From Arthrobacter sp. zg-Y919 (GTDB taxonomy: Bacteria > Actinomycetota > Actinomycetes > Actinomycetales > Micrococcaceae): a stretch of DNA of 64,000 bases. Positions 26,214 through 33,991 of the stretch are shown piece by piece. The stretch is from NCBI RefSeq assembly GCF_030142045.1, contig NZ_CP126242.1:558001-622000 (forward strand), written 5' to 3'. Below the pieces are notes generated by a model. The model saw nothing but the letters and a program-made list of their open reading frames with translations, ran no database searches and was not told the origin of the DNA. Position numbers and translations under genes: made by a program. Position 1 is the stretch's first letter. Each line of letters opens with the position of its first letter.

Positions 26214-27421
26214 GCGGGAACACCCGCGGGCTCCACCTGGCCTCCCGGCACCGCCGCCTGTTCCGTTGCCGCGGCCGCCGGCTGGACCGGGCCGCCGACC
26301 CGGGTGAACAGACCGGTTTCCACGGTGAGGCCGGGACCGAAGGCCATGGAGCAGATCCGCTCATTGCCGCCGGTGAACGGCTGCTCCAGGATGTACTTGA
26401 GCACAAACAGGACGGTGGCGCTGCTCATGTTTCCCACCGTGCGCAGGGTTTCCCGGGCCGGCCCCAGCTGCTGTGCACTGAGTTCGAGTTTTGCCTCCAC
26501 CTTGTCCAGGATGGCGCGGCCCCCGGGGTGGATGGCCCAGTGCCCAATGTCCCGGTAGGGGTGGACGCTCACCGACTCGTCGTGGGCCAGCAGGGGAGCC
26601 AGTGCGCCCACGATGTGGTCGTCGATGATGTGGGGGACGTAGGTGCCCAGGACCATCTCGAAGCCTTCATCGCCAATGTTCCAGGCCATGGCTTCCTCGC
26701 CGACGGGGGTCAGGACCGTTTCGAAATGGTCCAGCTGGATGGCCGGACCGGCGTCGGGCAGGTCGTCGCGGGCGGTGATGACGGCGGCGGCCGCACCATC
26801 GGCGAAGAGCGAGGACCCCAGGATGGCATCGGGATCGTTGGAGGTGCGGACGTGTAGGGAGCACAGCTCCGCGCTGACCACCAGGACGACGGCGCGGGGG
26901 TCGGCTTCACAGAAGGATTTCGCGGCCCGCATGGCCGGGAAGGCGGCGTAGCAGCCCATAAACCCCAGGTGGTAGCGCTGGACCGAGGGATTCAGCCCGA
27001 GGGCACGGGTGACTTTGTAGTCCGGGCCCGGGTTGAAGAAGCCGGTGCAGGAGACCGTGATGACGTGCGTTATGTCCGCCGCGTTGATGCCGGTGCAGGC
27101 AGCCAGCGCCTTTGACGCTGCTTCGATGAAGAGCTTGGTGGCCTCCACGGCAAAGATGTCGTTCCGGGTCTTGGTGCTTGGCCGCAGCAGCAGGCCGCTG
27201 CGGGCGTCGTAGAAGAGGGGATGTTCCGAGGTGTCCGTCAGGGAGAGCTCGGCCAGGGCCGTGCGGCGGGTGTCGATGGCCGCGGAATCGAAGCAGGTGC
27301 GCACCAGCCGCTGACCCAGGCGGGTCAGGCCGGGCTGGGCCACGAAGGTGTCACGGACTTCGGACTGCACCAGGACTGTTGGAGGGATCGCAGTTTCCAG
27401 GGACCTCAGGGTAACCGTCAT
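26210..27421 (-). CDS. Type III polyketide synthase
   Basis: This 403-residue homodimeric chalcone-synthase-fold enzyme extends an acyl-CoA starter with malonyl-CoA and cyclises it. The catalytic triad is clear: Cys125 in Val-Ser-Cys-Thr-Gly-Phe, His298 in Ala-Ile-His-Pro-Gly-Gly, and Asn331 in Val-Gly-Asn-Met-Ser-Ser. Bacterial relatives make alkylpyrones, alkylresorcinols or tetrahydroxynaphthalene. The downstream methyltransferase and flavin hydroxylase favour phenolic lipids. I start at ATG 27421, where the fold begins; a longer frame to 27490 adds 23 unrelated residues. No clear Shine-Dalgarno is seen. A small palindrome (gcaacggttgc) lies at 27459-27469 upstream. Confidence 0.92.
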   Translation of the reverse strand: MTVTLRSLETAIPPTVLVQSEVRDTFVAQPGLTRLGQRLVRTCFDSAAIDTRRTALAELSLTDTSEHPLFYDARSGLLLRPSTKTRNDIFAVEATKLFIEAASKALAACTGINAADITHVITVSCTGFFNPGPDYKVTRALGLNPSVQRYHLGFMGCYAAFPAMRAAKSFCEADPRAVVLVVSAELCSLHVRTSNDPDAILGSSLFADGAAAAVITARDDLPDAGPAIQLDHFETVLTPVGEEAMAWNIGDEGFEMVLGTYVPHIIDDHIVGALAPLLAHDESVSVHPYRDIGHWAIHPGGRAILDKVEAKLELSAQQLGPARETLRTVGNMSSATVLFVLKYILEQPFTGGNERICSMAFGPGLTVETGLFTRVGGPVQPAAAATEQAAVPGGQVEPAGVPA

Positions 27422-27550
27422 AGTCCATTGTTGGGGGAGGGCAACGCTCTGCACAATGGCAACGGTTGCTGGAAAGTTGCCTTGAGCCACTGGTTTTCCG
27501 GAACCCCGGCAGGGAAACCGGTTGCCGGTCGCCCCGGCAACTGGGCATAC

Positions 27551-28333
27551 CTAGTGAGGGGAAGCGGTGGATGCCACCCGGCCCCGCGGCCGCGCCGACG
27601 CATACCACTGCCGGCACAACAGGACGATCAGGGCCAGTTCCAGGACCCCGCCGCCGTAGTACATGACCAGCGCACCCTGTTCCGCGGCCGCGGCGGAAAT
27701 CCCGGGAGGCGGATCGGCGTAAATGCTCTTGGCGAGGATATTGTGCGCGGCGATGGAAAGCACCAGCACCGCTGCCCGCAACCGGTATCCGGACCGGTGT
27801 GGAGAGGGGTCCCGTCCCACCATGGAGGCGGTGAACAGATAGCCGGCCGCCAACAGATGCAGGGTCACCAGCCAGTGCACGGGCATGGATTCCTGCATGG
27901 ACTGCAGCAGCCCGGTGCGGAACATCAGGATCATGCCGCCGGTGTTCAGCAGCGCGGCGGTAACCGGGAAGGACAGGAACCGGGCAAACCTGCTGCGCAG
28001 CAGGCGGGAGAGGCGGCGTGCCGGAAAAACATCGAGTGTGCGCAGCGCCAGGGTGAACGGCCTCGAGAGCACCAGCAGCAGTGGGGAGAGCATCCCGGCC
28101 AGGAGGTGGGACAGGCTCAGCACGGCGAAATCTTCGTGGGCGAGTCGTGCCAACGGGTTCAGGACCGTGGCGAGTACGGCGGCCACGCCCAGGGTGAATA
28201 ACGCAGTCCGGTACCAGGGCCACCGCCCGGAACGCGGTGAGAGGGCGCCGGCCCAGTAAGCGACCACAGCCACCACGGCGGGAATGAAGAACAACGACTC
28301 TGCGGGAAAGTCGCCGCCGCCGTGGCTATGCAT
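27551..28333 (-). CDS. CtaG-like cytochrome c oxidase assembly protein
   Basis: This 260-residue integral membrane protein has about seven helices. His-Leu-Leu-Ala-Gly-Met-Leu-Ser-Pro and Pro-Val-His-Trp-Leu-Val-Thr-Leu-His-Leu mark the caa3-CtaG family (PF09678), which helps insert copper into heme-copper oxidases. The start at ATG 28333 overlaps the DUF2243 stop by 8 nt, indicating translational coupling; earlier in-frame starts give a non-hydrophobic extension. The type III PKS operon begins 129 bp downstream on the same strand. Confidence 0.83.
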   Translation of the reverse strand: MHSHGGGDFPAESLFFIPAVVAVVAYWAGALSPRSGRWPWYRTALFTLGVAAVLATVLNPLARLAHEDFAVLSLSHLLAGMLSPLLLVLSRPFTLALRTLDVFPARRLSRLLRSRFARFLSFPVTAALLNTGGMILMFRTGLLQSMQESMPVHWLVTLHLLAAGYLFTASMVGRDPSPHRSGYRLRAAVLVLSIAAHNILAKSIYADPPPGISAAAAEQGALVMYYGGGVLELALIVLLCRQWYASARPRGRVASTASPH

Positions 28334-28814
28334 CGGCGGGGGTTTCCCGTTCCCGAGGAACAGCAGTGCGGGTGCGGCAGGTGAGCCATGCACCGGCAAG
28401 AATCAGCAGACCGGCAATCACGTTCCAGACCGTGTCATAGGCCAGCAGGTCCACCTCGTAGCGGATCTGGTGCAGTCCGAGCAGCTTGTGCTGCACCGTC
28501 CCGTCGTAAAGCTGGAAAACTCCGGCGCCCAGCAGGACCCCGCCAATCCAGCGCTGCCAGAGGGTCTCGTGCCACCGGCGCAGATCTGCGAACAGGAAGA
28601 GACCGGCTACGACGGCAAACCAGCCGAAGGCATGGAACAGACCGTCCGAAAACAGCCCGACGGAGGTAGTGGAGCGGTCGTAGAAATGGTGCCACTGGAG
28701 AAGCTGGTGGAAGATCACTTCATCAACGAAGGCAGCCAGCCCAATGCCAAACAGCAGGCCGGAAACCAGGTTACGCAGGCGCGGAGAGCGGCGCGTGCGG
28801 AGGGTAGAGCTCAT
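28326..28814 (-). CDS. DUF2243 domain-containing membrane protein
   Basis: This 162-residue protein has four helices and many His residues positioned near membrane faces (Ile-Phe-His-Gln-Leu-Leu-Gln-Trp-His-His-Phe-Tyr and Val-Gln-His-Lys). These are the hallmark of DUF2243. The function is unknown; the family often sits beside CtaG-like genes, as here, so a role in copper or oxidase assembly is plausible. The ATG at 28812-28814 is preceded by TATGTT 6 nt upstream, a leaderless arrangement. A longer frame to 28907 is rejected because its N-terminus is not conserved-looking. Confidence 0.8.
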   Translation of the reverse strand: MSSTLRTRRSPRLRNLVSGLLFGIGLAAFVDEVIFHQLLQWHHFYDRSTTSVGLFSDGLFHAFGWFAVVAGLFLFADLRRWHETLWQRWIGGVLLGAGVFQLYDGTVQHKLLGLHQIRYEVDLLAYDTVWNVIAGLLILAGAWLTCRTRTAVPRERETPADA

Positions 28815-28820
28815 TCTTCG

Positions 28821-28826
28821 AACATA
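28821..28826 (-). promoter_or_regulatory. Putative -10 box (TATGTT) of leaderless promoter
   Basis: On the minus strand TATGTT ends 6 nt before the DUF2243 ATG. No -35 is obvious. Confidence 0.45.
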
Positions 28827-28891
28827 ACACCGGTGCCGTCCCGCCGCAGGCCCGCGTGACAGGAGCGGACTCCCCGGCAAGGATGGGGTGC

Positions 28892-29185
28892 ATGTGGATA
28901 GGCGCACTTGAACTGGACCTGCTGCTGGGAGACGTGCACTCCCTCAAAGGCAAACGGTCGGTGGTCCGGCCGATCCTTGCCGAACTGCGGCGTAAGTTCG
29001 ACGTTTCCGCTGCCGAGGTTGGTTCTTTGGACCTGCACCGCCGGTCCGGGATTGGGGTTGGGCTCGTGGCGGCGGACCGCTCCCATGTGGTGGACGTGCT
29101 CGACGCCGCGGAACGGCTCGTGGCCGGCCGCCCCGAAGTGGAACTGTTGAGCGTCCGGCGTCAACTCTTCACCGGGGAGGACTAG
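28892..29185 (+). CDS. DUF503 domain-containing protein (YlxP-like)
   Basis: This 97-residue protein matches DUF503 from Trp-Ile-Gly-Ala-Leu-Glu-Leu-Asp, through His-Ser-Leu-Lys-Gly-Lys-Arg-Ser-Val-Val, to the end. The family (YlxP) is usually encoded near rbfA or infB and is linked to ribosome assembly, with a ferredoxin-like fold. Here it precedes tex by 50 bp on the same strand. ATG 28892 gives the family N-terminus; ATG 28883 and GTG 28856 are alternatives. Confidence 0.85.
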   Translation: MWIGALELDLLLGDVHSLKGKRSVVRPILAELRRKFDVSAAEVGSLDLHRRSGIGVGLVAADRSHVVDVLDAAERLVAGRPEVELLSVRRQLFTGED

Positions 29186-29235
29186 GCGCTCCGTCCGGCT
29201 GACATCGGTCGGAGAAATGGGGAACAATTGGGCGC

Positions 29236-31740
29236 GTGAGTCTTAGCGCCGTAGAACCCGTCAACCTTTCCGGATCCACCGATGAGCAGGTGATCGCCCA
29301 ACTGGCCGCCGAACTGGGGGTAGCGCCCTGGCAGGTCCGGGCCGCGGTGGAGCTGCTCGACGGCGGCGCCACGGTTCCGTTTATTGCCCGGTACCGGAAG
29401 GAGGTCACCGGCACGCTGGATGACGCCCAGCTGCGGGACCTGGATGAACGGCTGCGGTACCTGCGCGAACTGCAGGACCGCCGGCGGGTCATCCTCGAGG
29501 CGATTGATGCCCAGGGGAAGCTGACGAAAGAGCTGCGGGCCGCCGTCGTCGGCGCCGAGACCAAGTCCCGGCTGGAGGATATCTACCTGCCCTACCGGAG
29601 CAAGCGGCGGACGAAGGCACAGATTGCCCGCGAAGCAGGCCTGGAACCGCTCGCGGATACGCTGCTGGCCGACCCCCGGCATTCTCCGGAAGCCGAAGCT
29701 GCGCGGTACGTGCGCGACGGCGTTCCGGACGCGGCCGAAGCGCTCGCCGGAGCGCGGGCCATCCTGATTGAACGGGTGTCCCAGGACGCAGACCTGTTGA
29801 CCGAGCAGCGCGAGAAGCTCTGGCGGCAGGGACGGATGCGCTCGCAGGTACGTCCGGGGAAGGAAGCCGAAGGGCGTAAATTCACCGACTACTACGATTT
29901 TTCCCAGTCACCCGCCGGCATGCCCTCGCACCGCGTCCTGGCACTGTTCCGCGGCGAGAAGGAGGGCATGCTGGAACTGGCGCTGACCGAGGGCGATCCG
30001 GCGGATGCCGAGGCCCTTGCCGCCGCCCGTGCCCGATACGAACGCTCCGTCGCTGCCCGTCTGGGGGTGGCCGAGCGTGGCCGGCCCGCCGATGCCTGGT
30101 TGATGCAGACAGTGCAGCTCGCCTGGCGCCGGATCCTCGCCAAACTCGCGGTGGACCTGCGCGTCCGGCTCTTCACCGACGCGGAAACCGAGGCTGTGCG
30201 GGTTTTCGCCGCCAACCTGCGCGATGTCCTGCTCGCCGCCCCGGCGGGAAACCGGGCCACCCTCGGACTGGATCCAGGGCTCCGGACGGGTGTGAAGGTG
30301 GCGGTGGTGGACGGTACCGGCAAGGTGGTGGCCACCGATACGGTCTACCCGCACGCACCCATGCGACGCTGGGACGACGCCCTGGCTACGCTGGCGGAGC
30401 TGGTGAAGGAACATGGGGTGGAACTGATCGCGATCGGCAACGGCACCGCGTCCCGGGAAACGGACAAGCTGGCCGCGGAGCTGATCCGGCTGGTGCCCGG
30501 CGGGTCGGTGCGCAAGCTGGTGGTGTCCGAAGCCGGTGCGTCCGTCTATTCCGCCTCGGCTCTCGCCTCCGCCGAACTTCCCGGGTTGGATGTCTCCCTG
30601 CGCGGCGCGGTATCCATTGCCCGGCGGCTGCAGGATCCCCTGGCGGAACTGGTCAAGATCGATCCGAAGTCGATCGGAGTGGGGCAATACCAGCATGACG
30701 TGACACCGGCGAAGCTGGAGCGCTCGCTGGACGCCGTGATTGAGGACTGTGTGAATGCCGTGGGGGTGGACGTCAACACCGCCTCCCCGTCGCTTCTGTC
30801 CCGGGTGGCCGGCGTCGGTCCGCTGCTGAGTGAAAACATCGTGGCCTACCGCAACGCGAATGGACGGTTTACCCGGCGGCAGGACCTGCTGAAGGTGCCG
30901 CGGCTGGGGGCCAAGGCCTTTGAACAGTGTGCCGGGTTCCTGCGCGTCAGTGCGGGAACGGAGCCGCTGGACGGTACCAGCGTGCACCCGGAGTCCTACC
31001 CGATTGCCCGGAAGGTCCTCGCGGCGGCCGGGGAAACCATGAGCTCCTCCGGTGCCGTCCTGGACGGGGTGGATCCGGCTGCGTTCGTGGACGAGCACGT
31101 GGGCCTGCCCACCGTCCTGGACATCATTGCCGAGCTCCGCAAGCCCGGGCGGGATCCGCGGCCGGCGTTCGAAACGGCGACCTTCTCGGAGGGGATCGAA
31201 AAGATCGCCGATCTGCACCCCGGAATGGTGCTCGACGGCGTGGTCACCAACGTTGCTGCCTTCGGGGCATTCGTGGACGTGGGAGTGCACCAGGACGGAC
31301 TGGTACACATCTCCGCCATGTCGCACACGTTCATTTCGGACCCGCGCGAGGTGGTCCGCTCCGGCCAGGTAGTGAAGGTCAAGGTGATGGAGGCGGACCC
31401 GGAGCGGAAGCGGATTTCGCTCACGCTTCGCCTTGACGACGACGCCGCCGAGCCGGGTGGGCGGTCCGGCGGACCGAAGGCTGGCGCAGGCAAGCCGGGT
31501 GCAGGCAAGCCGGGAGCTGGCAAGCCGAAGGCGGCGAAGCCTGACTCGGCGCATCGAGACGCGGCGAAGCCCAACGCCAAAAAGCCCGGTGCTGCCAGGG
31601 TGCCGGCATCCGGTGGGAAATCCGGTGCTCCCCGGTCCGGCTCGCCCGCATCTAAAGCCACCTCACCCAATACACCCGCATCCAACGCGCCCGCCGGAGC
31701 GATGGCGGACGCGCTGCGTGCGGCCGGGTTGCTGAAGTAA
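29236..31740 (+). CDS. tex: Tex transcription accessory / RNA-binding S1 protein
   Basis: This 834-residue protein carries the Tex N-terminal helix-turn-helix and a YqgF/RNase H-like domain (Leu-Gly-Leu-Asp-Pro-Gly-Leu-Arg-Thr-Gly near residue 345). Helix-hairpin-helix motifs (Val-Asn-Thr-Ala-Ser, Leu-Ser-Arg-Val-Ala-Gly-Val-Gly) follow. An S1 RNA-binding domain spans about 655-730 (Gly-Met-Val-Leu-Asp-Gly-Val-Val-Thr-Asn-Val). Tex binds nucleic acids and affects transcription and toxin gene expression in several bacteria. After S1 comes an unusual tail of about 100 residues rich in Lys/Pro/Gly/Ala with tandem Lys-Pro-Gly-Ala-Gly repeats, probably disordered and basic. The start is GTG at 29236. 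Confidence 0.95.
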   Translation: MSLSAVEPVNLSGSTDEQVIAQLAAELGVAPWQVRAAVELLDGGATVPFIARYRKEVTGTLDDAQLRDLDERLRYLRELQDRRRVILEAIDAQGKLTKELRAAVVGAETKSRLEDIYLPYRSKRRTKAQIAREAGLEPLADTLLADPRHSPEAEAARYVRDGVPDAAEALAGARAILIERVSQDADLLTEQREKLWRQGRMRSQVRPGKEAEGRKFTDYYDFSQSPAGMPSHRVLALFRGEKEGMLELALTEGDPADAEALAAARARYERSVAARLGVAERGRPADAWLMQTVQLAWRRILAKLAVDLRVRLFTDAETEAVRVFAANLRDVLLAAPAGNRATLGLDPGLRTGVKVAVVDGTGKVVATDTVYPHAPMRRWDDALATLAELVKEHGVELIAIGNGTASRETDKLAAELIRLVPGGSVRKLVVSEAGASVYSASALASAELPGLDVSLRGAVSIARRLQDPLAELVKIDPKSIGVGQYQHDVTPAKLERSLDAVIEDCVNAVGVDVNTASPSLLSRVAGVGPLLSENIVAYRNANGRFTRRQDLLKVPRLGAKAFEQCAGFLRVSAGTEPLDGTSVHPESYPIARKVLAAAGETMSSSGAVLDGVDPAAFVDEHVGLPTVLDIIAELRKPGRDPRPAFETATFSEGIEKIADLHPGMVLDGVVTNVAAFGAFVDVGVHQDGLVHISAMSHTFISDPREVVRSGQVVKVKVMEADPERKRISLTLRLDDDAAEPGGRSGGPKAGAGKPGAGKPGAGKPKAAKPDSAHRDAAKPNAKKPGAARVPASGGKSGAPRSGSPASKATSPNTPASNAPAGAMADALRAAGLLK
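31483..31527 (+). repeat. Three tandem 15-bp repeats in tex
   Basis: The units ggcgcaggcaagccg, ggtgcaggcaagccg and ggagctggcaagccg follow head to tail. Each encodes Gly-Ala-Gly-Lys-Pro, lengthening the basic tail of Tex. Repeat number may vary between strains by slippage. Confidence 0.85.
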
Positions 31741-31745
31741 CTCCC

Positions 31746-31970
31746 CTAGTCGGAGTCTGCCGGGCTCCCGGCCTCGGCGGCTTCGTCAGCCTTCTCGGGG
31801 GCGGCGGGAACAGTTCCGGCAGGGGACGTTCCCTGGTCATCGCGGATGTTGCCGGCCGAATGTGAAGCGCTGCCCGGCTTGCGGGGTTCACCCGTGGGTC
31901 CGGGCTGCGGAGCGCTGGGGCCGAGCGGATCGTCGGCGTCGTTGGCAGGTCCGGTGGGTTCAGTGGTCAC
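31746..31970 (-). CDS. Small hydrophilic Pro/Ala/Asp-rich hypothetical protein
   Basis: This 74-residue acidic protein has no hydrophobic segment or Cys and is likely disordered. The start is GTG at 31968-31970, preceded on the minus strand by GAGAGG about 7 nt upstream, which supports real translation. It lies between the convergent tex end and the HAD phosphatase, 21 bp after the latter's stop, so it may be the distal gene of that transcript. I do not recognise a family. Confidence 0.55.
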   Translation of the reverse strand: MTTEPTGPANDADDPLGPSAPQPGPTGEPRKPGSASHSAGNIRDDQGTSPAGTVPAAPEKADEAAEAGSPADSD

Positions 31971-31991
31971 GGGGGATCCTCTCGGTGATGC

Positions 31992-32684
31992 CTAGCTTCG
32001 GTTGATGAGTGCGCCCAGCAGGCTGGTGTCCAGGGCCGCAAGAAGGGTCCGGGGGTTTTCGTAGACTTCCTCGGCGCCGGCCTCGCGCAGTTCGGCTTCG
32101 CTGGTGCCGCCGCAGGTCACGCCGATGGTGGGAATGGAGAGCTTCGCGGCAGCCTTGATGTCCCAGACCGAGTCACCCACGAACACCGTGTTGGCAGCCT
32201 CGAGGCCGCCGGCTTCCAGGGCAGCCTCGAGGATGTCCGGTGACGGTTTGCTGGCCTCGGCGTCTGAGGAGCTGGTGGCACCGGTGATGGCGGATTCGGC
32301 TTCAATCACGGTGCGTAGGAACTCCAGCTCCGCACCGGAAGCAGAGGATGCGAGGACCACTTCGAGGTCCTTGCCCGAGCAGGCTTTCAGCAGTTCGCTG
32401 GCACCGTCGAAGGACCGCAGCGACGGCCACCACGTGGAAAAGATGGCGCCGTGCGTAGCATCGAGCTGTTCGTCCTCGTCTTTGTTGCGGTCCTCGCCCA
32501 GGAGGTGCTCCACGAGCTTGTCTCCGCCCATGCCGATGGCACGGTGGATGGCGGACATCGGGACGTCGTGCTCCATCCGGCGGAAGGCCTGCCACCACGC
32601 GACGGCGTGCAGGTAGTTGGAATCCACCAGGGTGCCGTCCACATCGAAAAGTACGCCCCGCTTGCCGTTGCCCGAACTGCTCAT
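31992..32684 (-). CDS. HAD family hydrolase (phosphoglycolate phosphatase-like)
   Basis: This 230-residue HAD phosphatase has the nucleophile motif Phe-Asp-Val-Asp-Gly-Thr-Leu-Val-Asp with catalytic Asp14 and Asp16, and a helical C1 cap after it. Motif II (Leu-Ala-Ser-Ser-Ala-Ser-Gly) is near 122, and Val-Gly-Asp-Ser-Val-Trp-Asp near 184 is motif IV. It probably dephosphorylates a small sugar phosphate or phosphoglycolate. I start at ATG 32684, 10 residues before motif I; the frame stays open into vsr but that extension is Arg/Pro-rich and unrelated. It lies 11 bp downstream of vsr. Confidence 0.88.
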   Translation of the reverse strand: MSSSGNGKRGVLFDVDGTLVDSNYLHAVAWWQAFRRMEHDVPMSAIHRAIGMGGDKLVEHLLGEDRNKDEDEQLDATHGAIFSTWWPSLRSFDGASELLKACSGKDLEVVLASSASGAELEFLRTVIEAESAITGATSSSDAEASKPSPDILEAALEAGGLEAANTVFVGDSVWDIKAAAKLSIPTIGVTCGGTSEAELREAGAEEVYENPRTLLAALDTSLLGALINRS

Positions 32685-32695
32685 GGTGTGCCGCC

Positions 32696-33202
32696 TCAGT
32701 CTTGATTGGTGCTGATATCTGGTTCCGAGTCTAGTGGCGGCGGTACCGCCAGCGGTGCCGGTACTGAGGGAACGCGCCCGGGCGGGCCCAGGAAGGTCCG
32801 CAGCTGCTGCTCGAGGAGGCTGCGGTCTTTTAGCTCGCATTCCCAGACCACCAGGACGTCCCAGCCTTCCGCTTCCAACCGTGCCTGGGCGGCAGCATCC
32901 CGCTCGACGGTCCGGTTGCGTTTCGCGGCCCAAAACCCGCTATTGGTTTTTGGTGCCCGCTGTCCTGCCAGGCATGAGTGGAAATGCCAGAAGCACCCGT
33001 TGACGAAGAGGACTTTCCGGCGCCCGGCGAAAACGAGGTCGGGCTTTCCCGGAAGCGGGGCCTTCCCAAAAGAGCCGTGCAGCCGGAAACGGTACCCCGC
33101 GGCGTGGAGGATGCTGCGGATCAGCAGTTCGGGTTTGGTGTTCTTGCCCCGGATGCGGGACATGTTGCGGCTGCGCTGTTCCGGCGTGACGGTATCGGCC
33201 AT
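32696..33202 (-). CDS. vsr: Very short patch repair endonuclease
   Basis: This 168-residue Vsr-type nuclease nicks 5' to the T of T:G mismatches created by deamination of 5-methylcytosine. Conserved pieces are Arg-Ser-Arg-Asn-Met-Ser-Arg-Ile-Arg near residue 10, Leu-Pro-Gly-Lys-Pro-Asp-Leu-Val with the catalytic Asp55, and Val-Asn-Gly-Cys-Phe-Trp-His-Phe-His-Ser-Cys at 67-77, which holds the zinc ligands. Trp-Glu-Cys-Glu-Leu lies near 120. The last 30 residues form a Pro-rich tail beyond the family core. No cytosine-5 methyltransferase gene, its usual partner, is in the window. It appears leaderless (TAGACT 6 nt before ATG). Confidence 0.9.
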   Translation of the reverse strand: MADTVTPEQRSRNMSRIRGKNTKPELLIRSILHAAGYRFRLHGSFGKAPLPGKPDLVFAGRRKVLFVNGCFWHFHSCLAGQRAPKTNSGFWAAKRNRTVERDAAAQARLEAEGWDVLVVWECELKDRSLLEQQLRTFLGPPGRVPSVPAPLAVPPPLDSEPDISTNQD

Positions 33203-33208
33203 GGGTCC

Positions 33209-33214
33209 AGTCTA
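33209..33214 (-). promoter_or_regulatory. Putative -10 box (TAGACT) of leaderless vsr promoter
   Basis: On the minus strand TAGACT ends 6 nt before the vsr ATG (33200-33202). No ribosome binding site fits between them. Confidence 0.5.
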
Positions 33215-33324
33215 GAGATCACAATTGCATCTCACGGTGCCTGATTTTGCCCGGAGGGGTCTGCGGACTCGTAAGGTGACTTACTATTGAAACCACTGAT
33301 ACGACCCTTACAAGGAGGTAAGAG

Positions 33325-33558
33325 ATGTCGGGCTATTTCAAGCTGGTTGACGCCCATGAGGGCTACCGCATTAAGCTCATCGCCGGCGACGGAACGCTGA
33401 TGGCGGTATCCACGACTTTCGAAACCAAGCAGGAAGCAGCGGCTGGAATTGCCCAGCTGCGGGAAATTGCAGGAACGGGTCCTGTGGTTGACCAGAGCAG
33501 GGATTCGGACGTACTGGGCGATGCCAGGACCTCGGCCCGCAAGGCGGCAGCCGGCTGA
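33325..33558 (+). CDS. DUF1508 (YegP-like) protein
   Basis: This 77-residue protein contains one YegP/DUF1508 repeat (Gly-Tyr-Phe-Lys-Leu-Val, then Thr-Phe-Glu-Thr-Lys-Gln-Glu-Ala-Ala-Ala-Gly-Ile). The fold is a small alpha-beta unit of unknown function, sometimes stress-associated. It has the strongest Shine-Dalgarno in the window (AAGGAGGT, 6 nt before ATG), suggesting high expression. A partly mismatched hairpin at 33585-33621 follows. Upstream, gtaag/cttac at 33271-33284 is a small inverted repeat. Confidence 0.8.
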   Translation: MSGYFKLVDAHEGYRIKLIAGDGTLMAVSTTFETKQEAAAGIAQLREIAGTGPVVDQSRDSDVLGDARTSARKAAAG

Positions 33559-33584
33559 CGAGTCAACGTGCACGAACAATCGGT

Positions 33585-33621
33585 CAGGCCTCCGGCTCCC
33601 CCTCGGGGAACTGGAGGCCTG
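33585..33621 (+). terminator. Putative terminator after DUF1508 gene
   Basis: Two 17-nt arms (33585-33601 and 33605-33621) pair with two mismatches around a 3-nt loop. There is no T-run on the plus strand. It may also end the small minus-strand gene at 33649-33792. Confidence 0.5.
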
Positions 33622-33648
33622 GCTGCGTTGAAGGTGAATCCAACCGGC

Positions 33649-33792
33649 TCAGGACTGGTCTTCGCCGCCCTCGGCAGGCTCCTGGGTGTGCTCGCGCTGC
33701 GCGTTCTCCTTCTCGTCCGTAGTCCCTTCGGAAGGCTCCTGCGGATGGGTCCGGTTGGAGTCCTTTTCCTCGTTGGCACCCTGTTCACTCAT
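33649..33792 (-). CDS. Small acidic hydrophilic protein (47 aa)
   Basis: A 48-codon frame starts at ATG 33790-33792 with GGAG 6 nt upstream and ends with TGA. The product is almost entirely charged or polar (Glu, Gln, Asp, Lys, Thr), with no hydrophobic core. It contains two copies of His-Pro/Thr-Gln-Glu-Pro-Ser/Ala-Glu-Gly. It resembles small stress or desiccation-type disordered proteins in composition only. The other long frames here have no ribosome binding site. No family is assigned. Confidence 0.6.
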   Translation of the reverse strand: MSEQGANEEKDSNRTHPQEPSEGTTDEKENAQREHTQEPAEGGEDQS

Positions 33793-33978
33793 GTGAATCT
33801 CCGATTCGTTTCCAGCCGACACCGGCATTTGCCGGTTCTCCTTCAGAGCGGCCCTGCCTTCCAGTCTAGAAACTCCGGCGCGAGTCTAGAAGCCCTGGAC
33901 GGATCCTCCGGGCGCCGCCGGGGCAGACACCCCAGACACGCCTGGCGCACGCTGCTGGCCAGGGTCGGCCGGCGCCGG

Positions 33979-33984
33979 TAGCGT
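33979..33984 (+). promoter_or_regulatory. Putative -10 box (TAGCGT) of leaderless promoter
   Basis: TAGCGT ends 7 nt before ATG 33992. No ribosome binding site precedes the start. Confidence 0.45.
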
Positions 33985-33991
33985 GTGCCGG

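Noticed and set aside
27422..27490. Longer N-terminus for the type III PKS
   Set aside because: The extra 23 residues are unlike the chalcone-synthase fold, which starts at the internal Met encoded at 27421.
33568..33981. 137-codon plus-strand open frame after the DUF1508 gene
   Set aside because: No ribosome binding site, Arg/Leu-rich; the antisense 47-residue frame has a proper start region.
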